Assembly: GCA_033807775.1 (NCBI GenBank)
Contig: CM066320.1
Coordinates: 185,116,784-185,180,783 of the forward strand
From: Saussurea involucrata
Taxonomy: Eukaryota > Streptophyta > Magnoliopsida > Asterales > Asteraceae
Reading direction: 5' to 3'
DNA: 64,000 nucleotides
A program made the position numbers and the translations under genes. Under the pieces are notes generated by a model that searched no databases, was not told the DNA's origin, and worked only from the letters and a program-made list of their open reading frames with translations. Positions 57,064-64,000 of the stretch are shown here, piece by piece (within the stretch, counting starts at the first letter, position 1; the number at the start of each line of letters is the position of its first letter).

Positions 57064-57563
57064 CTCTGACACGGCTGTGATCCTTGCTGGAAAGGTTGCG
57101 ATCCACCATGGAGTGGCTGAGATCCGTCTTGAGGTCCATTCTGAAATGGCTGCTGAAATGGTTGTGACCCCTTCTGGAAAGGCTACGACCCTTGTAATGG
57201 CTGAGACCCATTATTCACGGGTGGTGGCCTTATGTGCTGAGGAGGAATTGTCCCAAACTGAGGATTTGGGTTGAACGGCCCTGGCTGTTGATTCTGCATG
57301 AACGGGCCTGGATGCTGATTTTGCGCGGATGAACCTGGATTCAGTACAAATGGTCTAGGGCCATTCTGGTCAAACGATCTTGGAATTGGGTTCTGCACGA
57401 ACGGCCTATGACCATTTTGAGGCCCAAAAGGATTTCTTAACCGCGCGATCTCCTCAGCTGCTCTGCGATTCTACTCTGCCATTGCATTGAGCTGATTCCT
57501 GGTGACTTCGAGCTCCTGATACATCTGAGCAACAGCTTGCTGCAGATTTCCAAGGGCTGCCAT
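57064..57563 (-). pseudogene. gag: 5' fragment of gag in E
   Basis: ATG at 57563 (MAALGNLQQAV). The N-terminal helix contains a TAG (CAG in the sisters) within MAE-stop-NRRAAEE. The linker (NGPRPF, NQHPGPFMQNQQ) ends in another TAG after QPLQGS (57183). The sequence stops in the Gln-rich repeat at the deletion joint, so Gag core and knuckle are missing. Confidence 0.8.
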
Positions 57564-57644
57564 TGTTCCTGCAATAGAGAGCAGAAAAAACTCCAAGAAA
57601 CTGTTAGTAGGGTGCACGTTCGTCGAGGATTTTCTCTAGATGAG

Positions 57645-57662
57645 GTCCCACGGATGGCGCCA
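57645..57662 (-). other. Primer-binding site of E
   Basis: TGGCGCCATCCGTGGGAC on the minus strand. Confidence 0.8.
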
Positions 57663-57665
57663 AAC

Positions 57666-58620
57666 TGTTAATGCCAAAAATCGCACCAAAGGGACAACTT
57701 AAGGTTGATGTGGACTTAATCAACTAAAGAAAGGATCTTTCGACGAGACGTGTGATGAGGATAAAAATAAAGAAACAAGGGATTTGATGATGCAGGAAAA
57801 ACCCCAATCGAGGAAAAAACCTGCGGACGACAAGAGGTGTCGTCGTTGCACTATGGTCGCCAATCAGGGGCGACGTCCTTGGTACTGGCGTCGTTCGTAC
57901 GATGATTGCAATACAAATGAAGGAAATACTTCGAAATGTAAAGTACAAGTGTTTGAATGTAAAAACAGGTGTTTGTCGTGTGTGAGTACAAAGTGTAATC
58001 AACTGTTGGTCGAAAGCTGCTGCCGTGCGTCGAGAGTGATAACTTGAGCTTTCCTTCGAGTGTTCTTGAGTTCGCTGTAAGGTTCTGGCTTTCAGTACTT
58101 GATCTCCAAAGTTCGAATGCTCTTTGCTATGAGTTTGGATGATTTTTCCTGTTGTATGGTGATGTTCGCTGATGTATATCCGATGTTCACTGATGTCCCT
58201 TGATGTGAAGACTTAGCTTGGTATTTATAGTCTTCGCGTCATTAATTAGCTCCATTAATGCTTTGATCAACGGCTACAACGGCTAGAAACGGTCGCTGGA
58301 GTGATTATGCATAATGCTCTTTATCCGTTACGGCTGCTTGATGTTAATGGCTTTGACTCCTGCATTAAATACTTAACAAATGTAACAGTCAAGGTTAACG
58401 TTAGCTTTGGTCGAAGGTGCAGTGATTTTACGTGATGGTCGTACGGGTCGGGCGACACTATGGTCGTGCGTCATGGGGGACGTACGACTTACCTTTTACG
58501 GGAGACAACGGATGTTTTCTGGGTTCTTGTTGAGACCTTATCTTAATACAAGATTTGGACTATAGCGTGCGTCTTACCTGCTCTGGTCGTGGTCGTACTA
58601 CGTGATTTTTTGCCCAAACA
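57666..58620 (-). repeat. 5' LTR of E (subfamily A, 955 bp)
   Basis: Minus strand TGTTTGGGCAAAAAATCACG to GGCATTAACA. It resembles 36554-37508 closely but has more private changes. Confidence 0.88.
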
Positions 58621-59345
58621 AAGGTCTTACAAGACGTTTACAGACGTATGCTCGATCGTACATTTTTATGCTGGCGGTACGACCGGCGTGTGGGACTTAA
58701 GACGGTCGTACGATTACACTAGCCGTTAATAGTCAAACCTGAGCATTCATGGTGTAAACAGCCAGTAACGATCAGGTCATCAATGGCATTCAAAGCCCGA
58801 CAGCGGTTACAAAGTGCGCCATAAAGACACCTATATAAAGGCCTGTGCTGCAACCGAAAAAAGGGACTACTCCAATCTGAGTTCATCTGTTTTGAAGCTA
58901 TTCCAATCTGCTCCACCTACTTTCTAAGCAGTACCACATCGAAAACACAGTGATTTATAGAGCATTCGAACGAACATCATTGACGCAAGCTTCGCACGAC
59001 CACAGTTCGAACCGCACGACAGCATACTTTTTCGCACGATTAACGCATGACACACGTCATTTACACACGACTAAGTTTATATTTACATTCATTTGTAATC
59101 TGCTGTACATAAAACTCCTGTTACGAAAGGACTTTCGCCCCTGTTTGGAGACTATAGTGCACCGTCGACTCTCACAAGTCGACCGCGGTTTTTCCCTCGT
59201 TTCGGGGTTTTCCGCGTCACCAAATCTCTTGTCTTGTTTACTTTTTCCTGCGATTGTGTTGCTTGGTCTTGAGATACGTTTCTTTAGTTGTTAAAAGTCC
59301 ACATCAACCTTAAGTTGTGCTTTTATGCGATTTTTGGCATTAACA
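58621..59345 (+). repeat. 3' LTR of D (subfamily C, 5' truncated)
   Basis: It begins AAGGTCTTACAAGACGTTTACAG, matching base 78 onward of the LTR at 28506, and ends GGCATTAACA at 59345. CTTAA follows, the target duplication in chromovirus F. Confidence 0.85.
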
Positions 59346-60488
59346 CTTAACAATTCCACCTAACGGCGCTGCCTCATATTTAACTCCTTCTAATCGAACA
59401 GGTGCTTAAGACTTTTATGATCGGAATAGATCTGGAACTTAACCCCGTAAAGGTAGTGCCTCCAAATCTTAAGTGCAAACACCACCGCTACCAACTCCAT
59501 GTCGTGTGTAGAGTAGTTCTTCTCATGCTCCTTCAACTGACGGGATGCATACACGATTACTTTCCCGTTCTGCATTAGCACACATCCTAGCCCCAGCTTG
59601 GATGCATCGCTGTAGATTACGAATCCTTCCGATCCACTAGGCAAGGAAAGAATCGGAGTGCTGCTCAACTTGTCTTTCAATCTACTAAATGCTTCTTCTT
59701 GAGCCTCCGTCCACTCGAACTTAGCACTCTTCTTGGTTAAGGCGGTCAATGGCGTAGCTATACGAGAAAAGTCCTTGATGAACTTCCGATAGTAGCCCGC
59801 TAAACCAAGGAAACTTCTGACTTCCGATGGTGACCTCGGTTGCTCCCATCCTCTAATAGCCTCCACTTTGGCAGGATCCACCTTGATGCCTTCCCCTGAC
59901 ACCACATGACCCAAGAACTGGACTTCTCGAAGCCAGAACTCACACTTGGAAAACTTTGCATACAAATTCTCCCGTCGTAACAAATCTAACACCACGCGGA
60001 TATGCTCTTTGTGCTCACTCTGAGATCGAGAATAGATGAGGATGTCATCTATTAATACAATCACACACTTATCCAACCACGTACTGCACACACGATTCAT
60101 CAAGTCCATGAAGACTGCCGGAGCATTAGTCAAGCCGAAGGGCATGACTAGAAACTCATAGTGGCCATACCTCGTGCGAAATGCTGTCTTCGGCACATCT
60201 TCTTCCCTTACCTTCAACTGGTGATACCCGGATCTTAGATCTATCTTTGAGAAGAAGCTCGATCCTTGTAACTGGTCAAACAGATCGTCGATCCTTGGAA
60301 GTGGGTATTTGTTCTTGACGGTCACCTTGTTAAGCTCACGATAGTCTATGCACATCCCCATAGACCCATATTTCTTCTTGACGAAAAGCACTGGCACTCC
60401 CAGGGTGAGGAACTAGGGCGTATAAATCCCTTATCCAACAACTCTTGTAGTTGCATCATCAAATCCTTCATCTCCGTCGGTGCTAACT
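59346..60488 (-). pseudogene. pol: Chromovirus F pol, RT and RNase H part
   Basis: From 60488 the frame reads LAPTEMKDLMMQLQELLDKG and FIRPSSSPW. One G is missing near 60402, then a 335-residue open frame (60397-59390) carries RT with MCIDYRELNKVTVKNKYPLP, FSKIDLRSGYHQ and the catalytic VLIDDILIYS, and RNase H with YSDASKLGLGCVLMQNGK and STHDMELVAVVFALK. A Gln codon is TAG after HKSLKHLFD (59392-59390) and a Trp is TAG a few codons on, just before the D insertion. The domain content and its continuation at 28505 assign it to F. Confidence 0.9.
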
Positions 60489-61369
60489 GTTAATGCCAAA
60501 AATCGTCCAAAAGGATAACTTAAGGTTGATTGTGGAATTTAACAACTAAAGAAGGGAATCTTTTGACAAAGTGTGCGACAAAGACATAAAATGAAAATGA
60601 GACAGAGATTTTGGTGACGCGGGAAAACCCTCAACGAGGAAAAAACCCACGGACGACTTTGGGGGTCGTCGCTGCACTATGGTCACCAAACAGGGGCGAT
60701 ATCCTTGTGTTTCGGGTGTCGATCGTACAGTGATTACAATACAAATGAAAGGAAATACTTTAAATGTAAAGTAACAAGTGTATCGAATGTGAAAACGGGT
60801 GCGTCGTGTGTAAAAACTAAGAGTCGTGCGAGTAAGTCGTGCGTCAAGAGCGATTCTTCGAGATAGAATTCCTTGCTTTGAGTGTTCTTCAGAGTTCATA
60901 TGATTGTGAGAGATTATGTGATCTCCTGAAATGTTGTTTGAACTTGGTATTTGTAGTCTTTGGGCGCTTTAATTGACTCATAACTGACCTTGTTGGTTAT
61001 AGCCGTAACGGTTGTTGGATTGAATGCTCATAACTGACCTTAGATAACTGCCGTAACGGTTGTTGGATTGAATGCTCATAACTGACCTTGTTGGTTATAG
61101 CCGTTGATCATCAATGACATTGATTCCTGCATTTAAACACTGAAAACGTAACAGAAATGTCGCATGTTAGTCGGTCGATGTCGCAAGGTTCCATACGACG
61201 GACGTGTGAACGAGACGACGTCATGGTCGAGCGTCGTGAGGTGAATAACTTTCAATTTTAACTTTAATCAAGGGATAAAGTATTATGATTTTACCGAACT
61301 ATGGAAAAGTGAAATAAGTGTTTTCCTTACCTTGGTCGTGGTCGAGACTGGTGAATTTTTACCCAAACA
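60489..61369 (-). repeat. 3' LTR of M (subfamily B, 881 bp)
   Basis: Plus strand TGTTAATGCCAAAAATCGTCC to TTTTACCCAAACA. It contains an internal tandem of about 55 bp (TAACTGACCTT...GCCGTAACGGTTGTTGGATTGAATGCTCA, 60980-61095). Confidence 0.85.
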
Positions 61370-61384
61370 GTTTGCCCCCAAAAT
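61370..61384 (-). other. Polypurine tract of M
   Basis: ATTTTGGGGGCAAAC on the minus strand, as in N and K. Confidence 0.8.
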
Positions 61385-61703
61385 TTGAAAATGGAATGGC
61401 AAATTCAAATTTTAAATTTTATCAGTCGGACGTCTAGGGTCGTGACACGTGTCGAAAGTTACCTTAGTTGTCTTGGAACTGGACCGGTTCAATTCTAACT
61501 AAAGAGGGAGTCGAAGAAAGGATAGGATCATGACGTCACGCTGACGCACGATTATGCTTAGCAACTGTCATTGCCAGATGTCGACGATCCGTGTGGTCAT
61601 ACGAAAAGACAAGGGTATGTGTCGATCATCGAGGGACCTGACCTGACACGATCATTTACATAAATAGAGACCACGATGGATCTTCTCCTTTTTATGATTT
61701 CAG

Positions 61704-62711
61704 GAGAATCTCAGACAACGGTGCCGACTGTCTCTGCTAAAAGAGCAGCTCAACTTGAACTCGCCCATAAGGGCAAGGAAAATAGGCAAAGGACCTCGAC
61801 CACTGGGTCGGGGGTTTTACCGAAGAGAAGGATGACGATCTCGAGGGAATCGTCTTCAGGGCTGATGACTCGTCGAGAGTCATTACGCCTGAGAAGGCGA
61901 AGGTCACATCGCCTATGAAGACGAAGACGTCTTCTAGTGCAATTGTTGCGACACCTGTCAGTTCGGCGCCTCCGGCAAAAACAGCGAAGTCCCCTTCTAT
62001 CGCGTCAATCCCTTCGTCGGCCGACAAGGGCAAGGATCACACGACGGGAGAGGCCAAGGTCACGACGGTTAACTTTACGTTGTCGTCGGACTTTATGGTT
62101 GATAATGTCTTAGACGGGACGAACTTGTTCCCTCATCTGGGGAAATATCTGCTCCCTTCTTTCAAGGAACGTTTCGAGGGTTTCCCAATCGAGGAGACGG
62201 GAGCCCATGTCGCCGGGCTGGCATTCATGGTAAGTCTTTCTTTCAAGACTTGTTTTATTTTGTCGATGTTTACGTTGTCGCATATTTATTAACAATGCTT
62301 GCTTATGTTTCTACAGGCCTTCCAGTCTTCCCTTGCCTTGCGTGCCGAAACGGCGAAGATAAGGGGTCTGGTGTCTGCTGCTCATGAGAGGGGGAACGCG
62401 GCGTTGGATAGGGAGAGCGTCGCCGTAGAGCGTGAAGAGGCTATGTCCAAATGTCTCGACGGGGCCTTGAAAGAGTTAGAGGTCGTCGGACGTGCAAAGG
62501 ATGAGGCGAACCATCGCCTGACGCAGTCCCTGTCCATGATCGCTGATCAGAGGGAGGAGATGGACAGGATTAAGTAATCCTTGGCTGCGACCGCAAAGGA
62601 AGCCGAGGATTCCAAGTCCAGAGTGATGGGTCTGGAGAAAGAGGTAAATGACCTAAAAGACAAGGCTAAGTTCGTCTTTGCCTTGGCTCGCTTGACCGCC
62701 CGGGCGGCGAT
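61704..62711 (+). pseudogene. Third extra-gene copy (M), exons 3-4, cut by P
   Basis: The region upstream (61385-61703) goes from promoter-like sequence directly to an intron end (TTATGATTTCAG), so exons 1 and 2 are deleted. Exon 3 starts ESQTTVPTVSAKRAAQLELA, is frameshifted near 61860, and resumes with SSAIVATPVSSAPP and VNFTLSSDFM, FPHLGKYLLPSFKERFEGFP to a GTAAGT donor at 62229. Exon 4 starts after TTTCTACAG at 62317 (AFQSSLALRAETAKIRGL), has the junction-free order VEREEAMSKCLDGALKELEV that confirms the K join, a TAA at 62575-62577, and LARLTARAAI at the P insertion. It is more similar to the K copy than to N. Confidence 0.8.
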
Positions 62712-63551
62712 TGTTTGGGCAAAATTTCACCAGTCTCGACCGCGACCAAGGTAAGGAAAGCACTTACTTCTCTTTCTTTTGGTAAGGTAAAGTCATAGCC
62801 CTTTATCCCTAGACTAATGTTGAGATCAAAAATTATTCGCCTCACGACGCTCGACCACGACGTCGTACGTTTCACACGACCGTCGTACAGAACCATGCGA
62901 CCTCGACCAACTAACGCATGTTATAACTGTTACGTTTGTTTAGCGTTTAATGCAGGAGTCAACGACATTAATGGACAATGGCTATAACTGATAAAGGTCA
63001 TTAACAGCATTAAAGACGATGTTCGTTACGACAGTTATCAGAACATTTAATGAGCCAATTAAAGCGCCCGAAGACTATAAATTCCAATCTCAACCACCAG
63101 TTACAGATCATCGAATAACAGAGAGCAAGACACACAAGAACTACGCAAAACACAATGCTCAATCATCCGAACTCAGAAGAACATTCGAATCATTAAACTT
63201 TCTTCCAAAGAATCGCACTCGACGCACGACAATCACACACGACGCACATTGTTTTTACATTCAAAACACTTGTTACTTTACATTTCGAAGTCTTTCTTTC
63301 ATTTGTATTGTAATCTCTGTACGATCGACACCAGTAACAAAGGACATCGCCCCTGATTGGCGACCATAGTGCAGCGATGACTTCCACAGTCGTCCGCGGG
63401 TTTTTTCCTCGTTGAGGTTTTTTCCGCGTCATCAAATTCTCTGTCTCGTTACTATTTTTTGTCGCACGCTTTGTCGAGTGATTCTTTTCTTTAGTTGTTA
63501 AAGTCCATATCGACCTTAAGTTGTACTTTGGTGTGATTTTTTGCATTAACA
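62712..63551 (+). repeat. 5' LTR of P (subfamily B, 840 bp)
   Basis: TGTTTGGGCAAAATTTCACC to TTGCATTAACA. It is an inverted relative of the LTR at 60489-61369, 1.3 kb away. Confidence 0.88.
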
Positions 63552-63554
63552 GTT

Positions 63555-63572
63555 TGGCGCCATCCGTGGGAC
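63555..63572 (+). other. Primer-binding site of P
   Basis: TGGCGCCATCCGTGGGAC, the same as in the gag-bearing elements. Confidence 0.85.
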
Positions 63573-63652
63573 CCCATCTAGAGAAAATTTTCGACAAACG
63601 TGCGTCTTACTAACGGTTTCTTGTAGTTTCTTCTGTTTTCGATCTCAGGAAA

Positions 63653-64000
63653 ATGGCTGATAACGGAAACCCAGAACAAGCCGCTATCCCAGCGCATGAG
63701 GAGCTCGAAAATGCACAAGATGTTCCTGACGCAGTCAACGATTATCGCCTGGAGGAAGTCATCCTAAACCCAAGAAATCCTGAGCAAAAAGTCTTTATCG
63801 GATCGTCCCTCAGTCCCTGCCTCAAGGAAAAGTTAATATCTTTTTTGCAGGAATATGCTGATTATTTTGCCTGGTCGCATGAAGATATGGTCGGCATCGA
63901 CCCTGACGTCATCTCCCACAAGCTCAATGTCGACCCATCGTTCAAACCTGTCAAGCAGAAACGAATGAAATTTGCTCCTGAAAGGAATAAGGTGATAAAT
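63653..64000 (+). CDS. pol: Pol of P starting at the gag position (partial, runs off the edge)
   Basis: The ATG at 63653 follows the leader at the place where the other elements start gag. Its first 24 residues (MADNGNPEQ...HEELENAQ) still resemble the Gag start (MAAPGNPQQ...YQELEVAR). From about residue 33 the sequence is the Tat-type RT entry region: EEVILNPRNPEQKV, LQEYADYFAWSHEDM (66-79), GIDPDVISHKLNVDP and VKQKRMKFAPERN. The 116 codons to base 64000 are open. Gag core, knuckle and protease are absent, so the product must work with Gag and protease from elsewhere. RT catalytic residues, RNase H and integrase would lie outside the window. Confidence 0.8.
   Translation, partial: MADNGNPEQAAIPAHEELENAQDVPDAVNDYRLEEVILNPRNPEQKVFIGSSLSPCLKEKLISFLQEYADYFAWSHEDMVGIDPDVISHKLNVDPSFKPVKQKRMKFAPERNKVIN

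Larger units (their letters stand above)
57064..58620 (-). mobile_element. Tat-like element E (5' fragment, in the 3' LTR of D)
   Basis: On the minus strand E has a subfamily A LTR (58620-57666), primer-binding site, leader and the first third of gag. At about 57065 it joins sequence upstream of the second extra-gene copy, at GGCTGTGATCC. Its outer edge at 58620 lies inside the 3' LTR of D, whose first 77 bp are missing. One deletion that removed the 3' part of E, those 77 bp and the end of the D interior explains this. Confidence 0.7.
28506..59345 (+). mobile_element. Composite Tat-like element D with nested insertions
   Basis: D starts with a plus-oriented LTR at 28506 and ends with a relative of the same LTR at 59345. 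Both sides are flanked by CTTAA (28501-28505, 59346-59350). From left to right it holds LTR, primer-binding site, gag, an Argonaute-like fragment, part of element K (with N and S inside), a second extra-gene copy, element E, and the 3' LTR without its first roughly 77 bases. The target duplication inside chromovirus F supports 28506-59345 as one insertion unit. The internal joins at about 30300 and 57065 are deletion scars, so the original D cannot be fully rebuilt. Confidence 0.75.
25190..60488 (-). mobile_element. Tekay-like chromovirus F, split by D and M
   Basis: On the minus strand F reads (from 60488 down) RT and most of RNase H, then after the D insertion the end of RNase H, integrase, chromodomain, polypurine tract and 3' LTR. 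The two halves rejoin in frame across the duplicated TTAAG (59346-59350 and 28501-28505 as CTTAA on the plus strand), giving the expected ELLSDYDCEILYHP order. The RT half is cut at 60489 by element M, so gag, protease and the 5' LTR lie beyond the right edge. Bases 28506-59345 are not F. Confidence 0.88.
60489..62711 (-). mobile_element. Tat-like element M (3' part, cut by P)
   Basis: M is minus-oriented: 3' LTR of subfamily B at 60489-61369, polypurine tract, then the antisense extra gene on the plus strand up to 62711, where P is inserted. It sits in the RT of chromovirus F; CTAAC (60484-60488) is its presumed target duplication. Its gag and 5' LTR would lie right of the window. Confidence 0.75.
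62712..64000 (+). mobile_element. Tat-like element P (5' part, pol without gag)
   Basis: P is plus-oriented: 5' LTR of subfamily B, primer-binding site, an 80-bp leader like that of the gag elements, then a frame starting directly with pol. It cuts the extra gene of M; GCGAT (62707-62711) is its presumed target duplication. The element leaves the window at 64000. Confidence 0.8.

Noticed and set aside
1..64000. CRISPR array, rRNA, tRNA or organelle-derived sequence
   Set aside because: No regular spacer-repeat pattern, tRNA cloverleaf, rRNA or plastid gene was recognised. All repeats seen are transposon-related or microsatellites.

Overview
The window is plant nuclear DNA, almost certainly from a eudicot. 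It is a deep nest of LTR retrotransposons with a few DNA transposons, and I found no intact host gene, tRNA or rRNA gene. The Sirevirus-type Ty1/copia element, the Tekay-type chromoviruses and the Tat-type Ty3/gypsy elements with a 'putative gypsy type transposon' extra gene resemble repeats common in Asteraceae. That placement is inference and is weak.

Layout, left. A plus-strand Tekay-like chromovirus (G, 6524-12228) has lost its 5' end to a minus-strand Tat-like element (T2, from 6523 leftwards). T2 is cut at 3024 by a second minus-strand Tat-like element (T1, from 3023 leftwards). The rest of T1, T2 and the start of G lie beyond base 1.

Layout, middle. A non-autonomous hAT transposon (13005-19152, 8-bp target duplication) carries a nested CACTA transposon (13713-18844, 3-bp duplication) with a TNP1-like gene. 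Then come two Harbinger-like MITEs, a foldback element inside TA repeats, and old chromovirus LTR pieces.

Layout, right. A minus-strand chromovirus (F) runs from its 3' LTR at 25190-26913 to beyond the right edge. It is split at a CTTAA target duplication by a composite Tat-like element D (28506-59345). D holds a diverged gag, a short Argonaute-like fragment, and part of another Tat-like element (K) whose antisense extra gene is split twice: by a complete non-autonomous Tat-like element N (30766-37508, duplication GCCTC) and by a Sirevirus S (37815-51261, duplication CAAAT). Further right are a second copy of the extra gene, a deletion chimera with element E, and the 3' LTR of D. F is cut again at 60489 by element M, which is itself cut at 62712 by element P.

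How the parts work together. The Tat-like elements share LTR termini, a primer-binding site and leader, but split their genes. N encodes a (broken) Gag and an intact, intron-containing gene antisense to Gag, with no pol. P starts directly with reverse transcriptase where gag normally starts. Their LTR transcripts share three consecutive small stem-loops that show compensatory changes between subfamilies. The coding regions of G, F, S and most Tat copies contain stops and frameshifts, so most would need proteins supplied by other copies.
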